A stretch of DNA of 64,000 nucleotides from Bacillota bacterium (GTDB lineage Bacteria > Bacillota > Dethiobacteria > DTU022 > UBA8154). Position numbers and translations under genes: made by a program. Under the pieces are notes generated by a model, which was given only the letters and a program-made list of their open reading frames with translations, ran no database searches and had not been told where the DNA came from. Below, piece by piece: positions 11,038 through 21,323 of the stretch. Positions within the stretch are counted from its first letter, which is position 1; the number at the start of each line of letters is the position of its first letter. The DNA lies in the NCBI GenBank assembly GCA_012798755.1, contig JAAZMP010000009.1:1-64000 (forward strand). The letters run 5' to 3'.

Positions 11038-11814
11038 ATGAACCCTTTTTTTGCCGCTCTTACTTTTCTCACCAAAATTCCTGCCCCCGGGCAAGAAAAA
11101 ATTAATCAGGCTTCTCTTAGCAAAAGCTGCACTTTTTTCCCGGCTGTAGGGCTGGCTATCGGGGGCATCCTGTTGCTGGCCCGCAAATTTTTACATTTAC
11201 TGTTTCCCTTAAATCCTTCTGTAGCCGCCATACTTCTTTTAGTCCTTTGGGTTTTTTTAACAGGGGCACTGCATTTGGACGGTTTGGCCGATACTTTTGA
11301 CGGCATCGGCGGGGGAGCCAGCAAAAGCGATCGCCTGCGCATCATGCAAGATCCCTATATCGGAACCTTCGGCCTGGTAGCTTTGGTATTGTTGTTGTTG
11401 CTTAAATATAACCTTTTGGCCAACCTGGAGGGGGTCAGACTGACAAGTGCCCTTTTCTACAGTCCCCTGCTAAGCCGCTGGTCTATGGTCGTTCTAATGT
11501 ATACCACCCCCTATTCGCGCAAAAGTGAAGGGCTGGTAAAACCATTTATTGCGCAACCAAAAAGCTACCGGTTGCTTCTTGCCACGGCGATAACTTTGGC
11601 CGCCGGGATTTTCTCCCCCCATCTGTTTTTCTTTTTCCTCCTCCCAATTACAGCATTGGCCATAACGGTAGCCCGTGCTTTCTTCTTAAATAAATTAGGG
11701 GGAATTACAGGCGACTGCCTCGGCGCCATTAACGAACTGATCGAACTTACTGTTTTACTCTGTCTAATCTTCCCTTTTCTGCCGGACTCTTTCTTACGTT
11801 TTCTCATTGCATGA
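11038..11814 (+). CDS. cobS: adenosylcobinamide-GDP ribazoletransferase
   Basis: FFAALTFLTKIPAP, GALHLDGLADTFDGIGGG, RLRIMQDPYIGTFG. Confidence 0.96.
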   Translation: MNPFFAALTFLTKIPAPGQEKINQASLSKSCTFFPAVGLAIGGILLLARKFLHLLFPLNPSVAAILLLVLWVFLTGALHLDGLADTFDGIGGGASKSDRLRIMQDPYIGTFGLVALVLLLLLKYNLLANLEGVRLTSALFYSPLLSRWSMVVLMYTTPYSRKSEGLVKPFIAQPKSYRLLLATAITLAAGIFSPHLFFFFLLPITALAITVARAFFLNKLGGITGDCLGAINELIELTVLLCLIFPFLPDSFLRFLIA

Positions 11815-12057
11815 TTATTTTATGCAACCTGAATAACAAAACCCCTTTATCATCCAAAAAGCACATCGCATCCAAAGCTTATATACGGCATAGAACGTGC
11901 AGATCGTATCATTTTAAAGCAAATTGCTGTTTCTGACTATCTAAGGTTTTCAGCCCGGTGAGAGCTTTGGCTGTTCATTCATTAAGCTGGATGCTGGATT
12001 TTACTTTAATTCGGGTTTATGTTAGACTCAAGACGTTAAAAAAATCGTTTTCCTTAA

Positions 12058-12195
12058 AACGCTTAATCCTTTACATGTAAAGGAGCGGGGGAACCACTTC
12101 CTGGGGTGAATCTTTTAACCGGCGGCAATAACAGCCGTTTAGAAGTAGGGTTAACTTTCGATCCGAACCCGTCAGCTAACTTCGTAAGCGTGGAA
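12058..12195 (+). promoter_or_regulatory. c-di-AMP riboswitch (ydaO-yuaA class)
   Basis: ACGCTTAATCC...GGAGCGGGGGAACC...TGGGGTGAATC...AGGGTTAACTTTCGATCCGAACCCGTCAGCTAACTTCGTAAGCGT; P1 ACGCTTA/TAAGCGT closes the motif. Confidence 0.9.
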
Positions 12196-12260
12196 AGAAA
12201 AGTACGATGCTGTTTGTGTATTGTTTTTGTGGTATTGTGTTTGTTTTTTCACGCTTATTT

Positions 12261-12294
12261 AGCCCCAGGAGTAAACCCTGGGGCTTTATCTTTT
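12261..12294 (+). terminator. intrinsic terminator of riboswitch expression platform
   Basis: AGCCCCAGG-agtaaac-CCTGGGGCT followed by TTATCTTTTT. Confidence 0.88.
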
Positions 12295-12425
12295 TAAACC
12301 CCAAACAGGGGCTGCCCTGCCGGTTCGGCATTATCCCGTTTGCAGGCCTGCATCTAGGGAAATTAAGCAAAATAGGTAAAAGCGATCACTTTTAAATCTT
12401 AAGATAGAGGAAGGGGTTAAATTAC

Positions 12426-13304
12426 GTGAAAAAACGGTTCTTGTTCATTACAACGTTATTATTGGTTTCGACATTGGTATTTGTTTTAAACGGCTGCGGC
12501 CAACAGGAAAAGGAGACAACTTTAGAAAAAATTAAAAGGCAAGGATATGTCACGGTAGGTTTTGCCAATGAAAGTCCTTATGCATATGCAACTACAGACG
12601 GCAAATTGACGGGAGAATCAGTAGAGGTGGCCCGCACTATATTAAAAAATATGGGCATCGGAGAAATGGATGGGGTCCTGGCAGAGTTTGGCGCTTTAAT
12701 TCAGGGGCTTCAGGCCGGACGTTTTGATATGGTAACAGCCGGCATGGCCATACTTCCTAAACGGGCGGAGCAGGTCGATTTTGCCAATCCGGATTACAAG
12801 GTTGGGGTAGCTTTAGCTGTAAAAGCAGGTAATCCGAAAAACTTATGCGGTTATGAAGACATTGCAGCCAATTCTGACGCTACAATCGCTGCAATGGCAG
12901 GCGGCATGGAGGTTGATTTCCTGCGATCTGTCGGCGTCTCTGAAGAACAAATTGTTATAGTTCCGGATCAACCCTCCGGTGTGGAGGCCCTACAGGCGGG
13001 GAGGGTAGATGCTACTACTATGACAGGTCCTTCCCTGCAAACCTTGTTGGACAACAAAAACGATCCCGGCATTGAAAGAGTTGCTGATTTTAAACAACCG
13101 ATCGTGGACGGCAAAAGTGTTATATCCTACGGGGCTGCCGTTTTCCGTAAAGGAGATGATGAATTTCGCTCCGCCTTTAACGATGAGCTGGAAAAATTAA
13201 AAGCATCCGGGGAGCTGCTGGAAATAATCAGGCCTTTCGGATTTACGGAAGAAAATTTGCCCGGCGACATGACTGCAGAAGATGTAATCGCAGATCAGTT
13301 ATAA
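12426..13304 (+). CDS. ABC transporter substrate-binding protein, EhuB-like
   Basis: Lipobox VLNGCG; polar amino-acid-type SBP; ESPYAYATTDGKLTGESVEVARTILKNMGI, LIQGLQAGRFDMVTAGMAILPKRAEQVDFANPDY resembles EhuB. Confidence 0.8.
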   Translation: MKKRFLFITTLLLVSTLVFVLNGCGQQEKETTLEKIKRQGYVTVGFANESPYAYATTDGKLTGESVEVARTILKNMGIGEMDGVLAEFGALIQGLQAGRFDMVTAGMAILPKRAEQVDFANPDYKVGVALAVKAGNPKNLCGYEDIAANSDATIAAMAGGMEVDFLRSVGVSEEQIVIVPDQPSGVEALQAGRVDATTMTGPSLQTLLDNKNDPGIERVADFKQPIVDGKSVISYGAAVFRKGDDEFRSAFNDELEKLKASGELLEIIRPFGFTEENLPGDMTAEDVIADQL

Positions 13305-13344
13305 ATGTTTACCGTTATTTTTTGCATGTGTACTCACAACCAAC

Positions 13345-14010
13345 ATGCATCTGAAGGAAAGGATGAAGAAAATGCTTGAGCTTCTCCCGGCGCTTTTGCG
13401 GGGGCTGGGAATAACCGTTCAGCTAACTGTGCTGGCGGCGGTTTTGGGCTTTGCTTTGGCTTTTATCTCCGGCCTGGGAAGCCTTTCTAAAAGCTCTATT
13501 ATACGCTTTGTAACCGGTGTTTATGTGGAAATTTTCCGGGGAACCTCTTTGTTGGTTCAGCTGTTCTGGATGTTTTATGCGCTGCCGCTTTTCGGAATAA
13601 GGCTGCCGGGAATGGTTGTCGGGGTTTTGGCCCTGGGAATGAATTTTGGTGCTTACGGATCAGAAGTTGTACGCAGTTCCATTATAGCCGTTCCCCGGGG
13701 GCAGATAGAGGCAGCAATCGCCCTTAACATGTCCCCCGGGCAACGGTTGTGGCGCATCATTTTGCCCCAGGCCTGGCTAACAATGATTCCCCCTTTGGGA
13801 AACCTACTCATTGAACTGCTCAAAGGAACGGCCTTGGTTTCGCTGATCACTTTGGCCGATCTTGCATTTCAAGGTTTTTCACTGCGGGAGACTACAGGTC
13901 GGACGACGGAAATTTATAGTTTGCTGCTGATGATCTACTTTGTTCTGGCCTTTTTTATTACTGCCGGAATGCGTTGGTTGGAGCGGCGGGCAGCTATGGG
14001 GAGGTCTTGA
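13345..14010 (+). CDS. amino-acid/ectoine-type ABC permease, EhuC-like
   Basis: LRGLGITVQLTVLAAVLG..., GMNFGAYGSEVVRSSIIAVPRGQIEAA (EAA loop). Confidence 0.85.
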   Translation: MHLKERMKKMLELLPALLRGLGITVQLTVLAAVLGFALAFISGLGSLSKSSIIRFVTGVYVEIFRGTSLLVQLFWMFYALPLFGIRLPGMVVGVLALGMNFGAYGSEVVRSSIIAVPRGQIEAAIALNMSPGQRLWRIILPQAWLTMIPPLGNLLIELLKGTALVSLITLADLAFQGFSLRETTGRTTEIYSLLLMIYFVLAFFITAGMRWLERRAAMGRS

Positions 14011-14013
14011 CCT

Positions 14014-14667
14014 ATGTGGGACTGGGAATTTGCCTTCTATGTTATGCCCGATATTTTAAAAGCCATCCGGGTCACAATTGCCGCTACTTTGGCTGGCTTC
14101 GCTTTGGCATTGGCAGTAGGCCTGGCACTGGCCTTGCTGCGCCGCTCTGCTTTCAAACCGTTGTCTTTAGCAACGATTGGGTTTATAGAATTTGTCAGGA
14201 GTACGCCTTTGCTGATCCAGCTTTTCTTTATCTTTTATGCATTGCCACTGTCTACAGGCATTTCTTTTTCTGCTTTTCAAGCCGGAACCATAGGACTGGG
14301 CTTCCATTATGGCACCTATTTATCTGAAGTATATCGTTCCGGAATTGATGCTATTCCCCGCGGGCAGTGGGAGGCAGCTACAGCCCTGAATTTTTCGCGG
14401 CTGCGCACTTGGACCAAAATTATTTTGCCGCAGGCAATACCGCCTACCGTTCCCGTTATGGGCAATTACCTGATTGCCATGTTTAAAGAAACACCTTTAT
14501 TGTCCGCAATCACACTGGTGGAGATGCTCCAAACCGCCAAAATTATCGGTTCTGATTGCTACCGTTACCTTGAACCTTTTACTTTGGTAGGTATTTTTTT
14601 CCTGCTGTTAAGTTACCCGGCCTCCGTATTGGTGAAACGTTTGGAGTTCCAACTAAAACAGCAGTAA
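14014..14667 (+). CDS. amino-acid/ectoine-type ABC permease, EhuD-like
   Basis: EFVRSTPLLIQLFFIFYALP, YGTYLSEVYRSGIDAIPRGQWEAATALN. Confidence 0.87.
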   Translation: MWDWEFAFYVMPDILKAIRVTIAATLAGFALALAVGLALALLRRSAFKPLSLATIGFIEFVRSTPLLIQLFFIFYALPLSTGISFSAFQAGTIGLGFHYGTYLSEVYRSGIDAIPRGQWEAATALNFSRLRTWTKIILPQAIPPTVPVMGNYLIAMFKETPLLSAITLVEMLQTAKIIGSDCYRYLEPFTLVGIFFLLLSYPASVLVKRLEFQLKQQ

Positions 14668-14734
14668 CACGTGACAACAGGTGCTGTTCCTTATTTATTA
14701 TAAGATCGTAAGTTTGGGCTAAAAACCACATTTA

Positions 14735-15598
14735 TTGCAAAAAAAAGGAGAGTTAAAAAAAATGGGTATGCCTTCAAAGGTTGAAATTGAAACCGAAACT
14801 GACAGTATGACAGATGAACCTATAGTCCGCTATCGAAAAGTTGCTAAAAATTTCGGCGAACTTCAGGTTTTAAAGAAAGTCGATTTGGACATTGCCCCCG
14901 GCGAAAAAATCGCAGTCATCGGCCCCAGCGGCTCCGGCAAAACCACCCTGGCCCGGCTGCTGATGACCTTGGAAAGACCCAGCAGCGGAACTATTGAGAT
15001 AGACGGAGAACTGCTCTGGCATGAAAAAGTAAACGGCAAGCTGGTGCCGGCCGGCGAAAAGCACCTGCAGCATCACCGCGGCAAAATAGGCATGGTCTTC
15101 CAGCAATTCAATCTTTTTCCTCACATGACAGTCTTGCGCAACGTTGCAGAAGCCCCCATTCAGGTTCTCGGGCTTTCCCAAAAAGAGGCCCAAAAAAGGG
15201 CAAAGCAGATGCTGGCCAAGGTCGGACTCGCTGATAAACTGGACGCCTTCCCATCCCAACTTTCAGGCGGCCAGCAGCAACGGGTGGCTATTGCCCGGGC
15301 CCTGGTAATGCGCCCCAAAGTAATGCTGTTCGATGAAGTTACTTCAGCCCTTGACCCGGAGCTGGTCGGAGAAGTACTAACCGTAATTAAAGAAATAGCT
15401 GCAGAAGGAGAAATGACCATGCTCTTAGTAACCCATGAAATGGATTTTGCCCGGGAGGTAGCGGATCGGATTATATTTATAGATGACGGCAAGATCGTTG
15501 AACAAGGGACACCAAAGGCCCTTTTCAAACACCCCCGGAATCCCCGCACGCGTTCTTTTCTCAGTCGTTTTAGAAATAATAATTGGAAAGACAGCTAA
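14735..15598 (+). CDS. amino-acid/ectoine-type ABC ATPase, EhuA-like
   Basis: [10 protein letters not shown] Walker [16 protein letters not shown] signature. Confidence 0.93.
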   Translation: MQKKGELKKMGMPSKVEIETETDSMTDEPIVRYRKVAKNFGELQVLKKVDLDIAPGEKIAVIGPSGSGKTTLARLLMTLERPSSGTIEIDGELLWHEKVNGKLVPAGEKHLQHHRGKIGMVFQQFNLFPHMTVLRNVAEAPIQVLGLSQKEAQKRAKQMLAKVGLADKLDAFPSQLSGGQQQRVAIARALVMRPKVMLFDEVTSALDPELVGEVLTVIKEIAAEGEMTMLLVTHEMDFAREVADRIIFIDDGKIVEQGTPKALFKHPRNPRTRSFLSRFRNNNWKDS

Positions 15599-15766
15599 CA
15601 AACATGGAAAAATAGTTATTAAGTAAACACAAAAAATGATTCCACTGCACCACTGTAAACCTATAGTTAACACAGTGAAATCAAAAATTAAAAAAATATG
15701 CTAGGATATGCTTTTCCAACCCGGACCTTATACATTAGTTCAAAACAATTGCCTTCATCAAGCCGG

Positions 15767-16039
15767 CTATCCGGTCAGGTACTGCAGTATCAATAAAAGC
15801 AAAATTCCCGGCACTCCAAGCAGCCCAACAATTATTGCGGTAACGATATTTAAACCGATCTGCAAACCCCACAAGGCTCCAAAATAATTAAAAATGGCCA
15901 GTAGCACACCTCCTGCGATAGAATTGAGCAAAAAGCGGAAGAAAATTCGCAAAGGAAAGTATAAAACCCTGGCCAAGAGATAAAGAACGAAAATACCGAA
16001 CAAAAACGCAAGGATGAAGTTTATGTCGAGATCAAACAT
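15767..16039 (-). CDS. bofA: pro-sigmaK processing inhibitor BofA family
   Basis: Small hydrophobic protein; LLNSIAGGVLLAIFNYFGALWGLQIGLNIVTAIIVGLLGVPGILLLLILQ. Confidence 0.9.
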   Translation of the reverse strand: MFDLDINFILAFLFGIFVLYLLARVLYFPLRIFFRFLLNSIAGGVLLAIFNYFGALWGLQIGLNIVTAIIVGLLGVPGILLLLILQYLTG

Positions 16040-16051
16040 GACTACCCTTTT

Positions 16052-16348
16052 CTAAGGTTCCTCCTCTCTGCCAAGAATGTTACTGCATTTTTTTTTCCGG
16101 TGTGCCTCCTTTAACAAAAACACATAGCGGCGTTCGGCGGCATTCAAATTAAAAATAGCGTGATCAATAAGATCTTTTTCACTAACATTATTAAAAAGCA
16201 CCAGCGCCGCCAGCCATTCTTGTTTGGCCTTTTCGATCATCGTTAAATAGTCAAAATCTGTTTCTTTGGGGATAACTTCAGATTTTTCTCCTAATAATTT
16301 TCGGGAAAATTCCGTGAGATAGTAGGCTATGTCTTTTATCTCCTTCAA
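16052..16348 (-). CDS. DUF2508 family (YaaL-like) protein
   Basis: Position before bofA; FDYLTMIEKAKQEWLAALVLFNNVSEKDLIDHAIFNLNAAERRYVFLLKEA. Confidence 0.85.
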   Translation of the reverse strand: MKEIKDIAYYLTEFSRKLLGEKSEVIPKETDFDYLTMIEKAKQEWLAALVLFNNVSEKDLIDHAIFNLNAAERRYVFLLKEAHRKKKCSNILGREEEP

Positions 16349-16483
16349 GAGTATTCCACTCCTACTTTTTCCCTATATTATATTTCATGGCACGAAAGAA
16401 TATGCACGGGCTTGAACAAAATACGGCAGAATCATTAGTCATACAGGCACGCTCTACCGAAAACAGACTATAAAATAATCAAA

Positions 16484-16513
16484 AAAATGGCTTCTTTTGA
16501 AGGAGCCATTTTC
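16484..16513 (-). terminator. intrinsic terminator after the DUF2335 operon
   Basis: Minus strand AAAATGGCTCCTTCAAAAGAAGCCATTTTTTTGATT. Confidence 0.75.
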
Positions 16514-16673
16514 AAGACAAGAAGCAGTTAATACTAAGGCCCGGTCTTTCATGCTTAAAAAAGACGGCCCCGAAGAGGCTGTTTACGGTGTTAAATTCTT
16601 ACACTCCCAGCAAATTTAATCTAGGATATAATAATGTCATTTTCTATTTAGATCAATATTATCTGTTTATTCT

Positions 16674-17174
16674 CTACATTGTGAGGTTTTTACCCCTTGC
16701 CTCGCGGCCATTAAGATCGTTCCTGATTTTTTTCGCCCTTTCGACCCCAACGCGAATGAAATTGCCGATCCCTCCCAATAAACTTGTACCCAATAAAGCA
16801 TACCCTTGAATATTTTTTCCTATGGCTAGTAATACAATAGCTCCCAGACCAAATATCATGAAAAGAATAAATCCCAAAGTCAATCCCCTGTTTGCTCTTA
16901 CAATGTCACCTTTAATGACATTTTTTTCTAGATTAAAACGATGTTCTTGTTGTTTTTCAGCCATAGCAATTATTCGCTCCGGTGCATCGGGCAAGATCTC
17001 TTTGTACTGGGCTAATATTTTTGGATGGGGAAGAGGCCCTGAGAAACTTTCGGCAATTGCAATAATTTTAGAAGCAACCTCTTTGTCCCCAACCTTTTCA
17101 ATAAGCTCTTCTATTTCCTTTGAAATTTTTTTGTTCCCGTCTTCGGGTCTTGCTTTCATTCCATCCTCAGTCAT
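16674..17174 (-). CDS. DUF2335 two-TM membrane protein
   Basis: GPLPHPKILAQYKEILPDAPERIIAMAEKQQEHRFNLE plus two TM segments. Confidence 0.85.
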   Translation of the reverse strand: MTEDGMKARPEDGNKKISKEIEELIEKVGDKEVASKIIAIAESFSGPLPHPKILAQYKEILPDAPERIIAMAEKQQEHRFNLEKNVIKGDIVRANRGLTLGFILFMIFGLGAIVLLAIGKNIQGYALLGTSLLGGIGNFIRVGVERAKKIRNDLNGREARGKNLTM

Positions 17175-17457
17175 GGGCTATTTCCAAATAAGCATCTAAT
17201 TTTTGAATGGCAACACTAATATCTTCACCAACATGCTGCCAGTCCGAGGAAATAGCTCGTAAATCCGCTTCCCGGCCGGAACGCGAATAGTTATAATCAA
17301 TGAGATAGCCAGGAAAATCAAACAATCTGGCCAACCCCTCGAAAAAAGATGGCCTCAAATATAAACAAAATATATTTCTTTTACAGATAAATTTTAAATT
17401 CTTTTTACTAAACACCACACCTTCCTCCCTGCATATCTTTATTTTATATTCATACAC
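17167..17457 (-). CDS. small protein translationally coupled to DUF2335 gene
   Basis: Overlaps the DUF2335 start by 8 bp; core ARLFDFPGYLIDYNYSRSGREADLRAISSDWQHVGEDISVAIQKL; true start may be internal. Confidence 0.6.
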   Translation of the reverse strand: MYEYKIKICREEGVVFSKKNLKFICKRNIFCLYLRPSFFEGLARLFDFPGYLIDYNYSRSGREADLRAISSDWQHVGEDISVAIQKLDAYLEIAHD

Positions 17458-17780
17458 CTTTATTTATTATTTATGCATGAAAAAGGTAACCCCTACCTAA
17501 AGGTTAAGTTTTAAACATTATGGATTTCAACCTAATATTACTTGTAAACTTAATATATGTCAAATAAAACGTACAAGTCACTGTGTCAATACCCAGCGGG
17601 TCAATTTCTCATTCCAGAAAATAATTAAATAACCATCATATGGGCGTTATTTTAATTCAAAAATAATATCTTTTTAAATAGGAAGAACCGGAAATTAAAT
17701 TTTGCCTGAAGAAGATATATAAAATCGGACCCCATCCATTACTATTGAATATTTACGATGAAGCCTTTCTGATTACATTT

Positions 17781-18413
17781 TTAAATTTGGTTGACAGCTT
17801 CATACAATAAAGCATTACAAATCGCAGCTGCTACGGTACTGCCGCCTTTTCGCCCCTCGGCAATTATGCAGGGAAAGCCGGCTTTTTTGATTATTTCCTT
17901 GCTTTCCACAACATTGACAAACCCAACCGGCACACCGATAATAAGAGATGGTGCAATATGCCCCGCTTCCAGCAGCTCGCTTAGGCGCAGTAATGCCGTA
18001 GGGGCATTGCCCACAGCTATCAGCAGGGAATAATTCAAGGTGCATGCTTTTTCCATACTGACGGCGGCTCGCGTTATACCGCGCTTTTTCGCGGCCGCGG
18101 CAACATCCGAATCGGCCATAAAACAATGCAGCGAACCACCCAGCCTGCCCAGTGCCTTTTGGTTGATTCCCGCCTGCGCCATGCGTGTATCGGTAACAAT
18201 ATGTGCGCCGGATAAAAGAGCATCCAGGCCTGCCTTAACTGCGCCCTTTGAAAAATAAAGGTTATTAACATAATCATAATCCGCCGTGGTATGGATCACT
18301 CGCTTAAGGACAGGCAGCTGTTCTGCAGGTATAGCCGTTTGTGCCAATTCACGGCTGATGATTTCAAAACTGCGTTTTTCAATTTCAAGTGGCGGTAATT
18401 TACGCCAAACCAT
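17781..18413 (-). CDS. cbiC: precorrin-8X / cobalt-precorrin-8 methylmutase
   Basis: RVIHTTADYDYVNNLYFSKGAV, TDTRMAQAGIN, VGNAPTALLRL, GVPVGFVNVVESKE. Confidence 0.96.
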   Translation of the reverse strand: MVWRKLPPLEIEKRSFEIISRELAQTAIPAEQLPVLKRVIHTTADYDYVNNLYFSKGAVKAGLDALLSGAHIVTDTRMAQAGINQKALGRLGGSLHCFMADSDVAAAAKKRGITRAAVSMEKACTLNYSLLIAVGNAPTALLRLSELLEAGHIAPSLIIGVPVGFVNVVESKEIIKKAGFPCIIAEGRKGGSTVAAAICNALLYEAVNQI

Positions 18414-18609
18414 TTTTATAGCTTCCCTTCTACTTAATAGGGCCTTTTCCCGCCCAATTGGTTTTTGGTCTAATCTTTGCTGCCAAGCTTTACAATTTTG
18501 ATTGCAAAGGGAAATTAAAAAGCATGCGCCTTAAATATAAATAAATACGACCTTAATCTTCTAACTTCGACTAATTTCGACATTTAATTTACATAATATC
18601 TTCCCAGCG

Positions 18610-19800
18610 TTATGAGCTAATTATGAATACCGGGTTTTGTGCTGTCAGCAGATGATGTTTCCCCAAATGCTTTGCACGGTTGACGGCGATCTGTACTATT
18701 TCCATATTCCGTGAAGGAAGATCTGTCAATGCCGTCGTTACTGCTGTAAGTGTTTCCAGTGTTATGGCAGTTAAAACCAGGCGTATATAAGGGTTGATCT
18801 GCAGCAACTTTTCCAGTATCACAGCTAGCCTGCCACCGCTACCGCCAATAAACACAGCATCCGGAACAGGCAACCCGGCAAAAGCCTCGGGTGCCCTGCC
18901 CTCAATGCAAGTAAGGTTAGAAAGAGCAAATTTTTTGGCGTTTTCTTTTATTAGGCTGCAGGCTTCAGATCGACACTCGATAGCATAAACATGCCCGGAT
19001 CCGACCAGCAGCGCCGCTTCAACAGAAACAGAGCCGGTACCGGCACCGACATCATAAATAATATCGCCTTCACTCAACCGCAGCTTAGATAAAACAATGC
19101 TGCGCACTTCGCTTTTGGTCATGGGGCTGCCACCACGCAGAAAAACATCATCGGGCAGACCATAGGAAACCATCCTGCGGGGGCTGGGGTTTTCTACCAG
19201 CATAACGGCAAGCACGCCGGTATCCGATTGTGCCAGTTCAAATACCGTCCCCACCCTGATCCGCTCACAATCAGATCCCAGGTTTTCACCTACCGTCACC
19301 GTGCAATCTCCTAACCCTGCCTGGCTTAATTGCCCGCACAACGCCGGCACCGTCCAGGCACCGCCTGTTAAAAAGAAAGTTTCGGCGTTGCGTTGTACCA
19401 GACCTGCCGCATCACAGCTTCGGCCATGGGCACTTACAAGCTTCCAGTCCTGCCAGGGCCGCTTTAGTTTGGCCGCAAAATATTGTACGCTGGAAATTCC
19501 GGGCAAAACAGTAACTTTATAGCTTTCCAAAAACGGCAATAACCTTTTTGTCCCGCTATAAAAACCAGTGTCGCCGCTTAACAGAATACAAGTTGATCGG
19601 GTCGGGGCGTTCATTTCAATCAACCGGATAATTTCAACCGGATCGACTGCCGCAAAACACCTGCCGGAGTAATCCTCCGGCAGCGCTGCCAGCAGGCGTT
19701 CGGCCCCGATAACAATTTCCGCACCCAAAATAGCTTCTTTGGCCTCTCCGGTCAGCGTCCCATAATTTCCCATGCCCAGGCCCACGATATAAACGCTCAA
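18610..19800 (-). CDS. cbiET: cobalt-precorrin-7 C5-methyltransferase / decarboxylating C15-methyltransferase fusion
   Basis: CbiE half (VGLGMGNYGTLT...LSGDTGFYSG) plus CbiT half (GGSPMTKSEVRSIVLSKLRLSEGDIIYDVGAGTGSVSVEAA). Confidence 0.95.
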   Translation of the reverse strand: MSVYIVGLGMGNYGTLTGEAKEAILGAEIVIGAERLLAALPEDYSGRCFAAVDPVEIIRLIEMNAPTRSTCILLSGDTGFYSGTKRLLPFLESYKVTVLPGISSVQYFAAKLKRPWQDWKLVSAHGRSCDAAGLVQRNAETFFLTGGAWTVPALCGQLSQAGLGDCTVTVGENLGSDCERIRVGTVFELAQSDTGVLAVMLVENPSPRRMVSYGLPDDVFLRGGSPMTKSEVRSIVLSKLRLSEGDIIYDVGAGTGSVSVEAALLVGSGHVYAIECRSEACSLIKENAKKFALSNLTCIEGRAPEAFAGLPVPDAVFIGGSGGRLAVILEKLLQINPYIRLVLTAITLETLTAVTTALTDLPSRNMEIVQIAVNRAKHLGKHHLLTAQNPVFIISS

Positions 19801-20558
19801 TTTTTTTCCTCCATTAACGTAAGAACCCTAAAGATGATTTCGTTTAAGAAAAAACCTGTTTCCGGTGGACGCCGCAAGACAATAAGCTGAACACCCAACT
19901 CGCGGGCCGCTTCTTTTTTTTCGGGAAAACCGCCGGCGCTGCCGCTTTCCTTGGTTACCAGTATTTTGATATCAAATTGCCGCATCAGTTCCCTGTTCAA
20001 TTCCTTGGAAAAAGGCCCTTGCATGGCAATAATCCGGCTGGCTGCAAACCCAAGATCCAGGCAAGTTTGAATGGACTTTATCCTGGGAAGCACCCGGGGA
20101 TAGAGCCGCCTTGCAAAATCCGGTATCCGTGTAAAAGCAGCAAGCCCTTTACTTCCTGTCGTGATTAGGGCCGCACCGCTTAGTTTACCAACCATAACCG
20201 CCGCCTCATCGGGCGAAGAAACCAGAATACCATCGCCAGTTTCGCTTTTTTCCCGCAACAGGCGCAGGTAGGGAATCCTCATCTTGGCTGCTGCCGTTTT
20301 GATATTTGCCGTTACCTCTGTAGCATAGGGGTGAGTAGCATCTACAATGCAGAAAAAATTTTCTCTGCGGATCATGTCGATCATTTGCTTTGGTTTGAGG
20401 CGGCCGACACGAACAGACAGCTTTTCATTATTTTCAGGCAGCAAGGCCCTTCCATAGGCACCGGCAACGCACAGCGTGATCGCTATAGGGTAAACTTTTA
20501 ACTGCTGGATCAGCGCATGTTCTTCACTTGTACCGCCAAACAACAGTAATTTTTTCAA
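19797..20558 (-). CDS. cbiJ: precorrin-6A / cobalt-precorrin-6A reductase
   Basis: LLFGGTSEEHALIQ, VDATHPYATEVTANI, TGSKGLAAF. Confidence 0.94.
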   Translation of the reverse strand: MKKLLLFGGTSEEHALIQQLKVYPIAITLCVAGAYGRALLPENNEKLSVRVGRLKPKQMIDMIRRENFFCIVDATHPYATEVTANIKTAAAKMRIPYLRLLREKSETGDGILVSSPDEAAVMVGKLSGAALITTGSKGLAAFTRIPDFARRLYPRVLPRIKSIQTCLDLGFAASRIIAMQGPFSKELNRELMRQFDIKILVTKESGSAGGFPEKKEAARELGVQLIVLRRPPETGFFLNEIIFRVLTLMEEKN

Positions 20559-20574
20559 TTTAAATTATCTTTTT

Positions 20575-21315
20575 TCACTTTCTTTTTTTCTTTCTTGCAT
20601 AACCGCGCGGCGTTACCATCTTATCGTTGTACAAACGGGTTTGGCTGTTGCCAATGAAGACGGTGGAAAACATATCCACTGCTGTGCCGTGCAGCTCTCC
20701 CAACGTAAGGATACGGCTTTGTTCGCCCTTTCTGGCAATATTTCTAACGATTCCACAAACCGTTTCCGCGCTTCGATTTTCCAGGACAATTTCGCAGGCA
20801 CGCTGCAAATGTCCCTTTCGCCTGCGGCTCGCCGGGTTATAAAGCACGATAAAAAAATCTCCCCGGGAGGCACCCTGCAGCCTTTTTTCGATTGTAGGCC
20901 AGGGCACCAATAGATCAGAAAGCGAAATCACGGCATAATCCAGCATCAGCGGTGCCCCTAAAACAGCCGCTCCGCTTTGTGCCGCCGTCACCCCGGGCAC
21001 GACTTCAATTTCCACGGAGGGGTAATCGCCAGCCAGTTCATAAATTAGCCCGGCCATGCCGTACACGCCGGCATCACCGCTGCTAACCAAGGCTACTGTC
21101 TGCCGCCCGGCTTCCTGCAGTGCCATTCGGCAACGTTCGATTTCACGGCGCATCCCCGTAACCAGATATTTCTTATTAGGATAGAGCTGTCGAACCAGCT
21201 CGATGTATTTGGTATAACCGCAGATCAGTGTAGATTGTTCCAAAGCCAGATGAGCCCGGCCGGTCATGCCTGCAGAATCGCCGGGGCCCAGCCCCACTAC
21301 AAAAAGTTTGTTCAT
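20575..21315 (-). CDS. cbiH: precorrin-3B C17-methyltransferase
   Basis: VVGLGPGDSAGMTGRAHLAL, VSSGDAGVYGMAGL, ILYNPASRRRKGHL. Confidence 0.95.
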   Translation of the reverse strand: MNKLFVVGLGPGDSAGMTGRAHLALEQSTLICGYTKYIELVRQLYPNKKYLVTGMRREIERCRMALQEAGRQTVALVSSGDAGVYGMAGLIYELAGDYPSVEIEVVPGVTAAQSGAAVLGAPLMLDYAVISLSDLLVPWPTIEKRLQGASRGDFFIVLYNPASRRRKGHLQRACEIVLENRSAETVCGIVRNIARKGEQSRILTLGELHGTAVDMFSTVFIGNSQTRLYNDKMVTPRGYARKKKRK

Positions 21316-21323
21316 TTTTCCTC

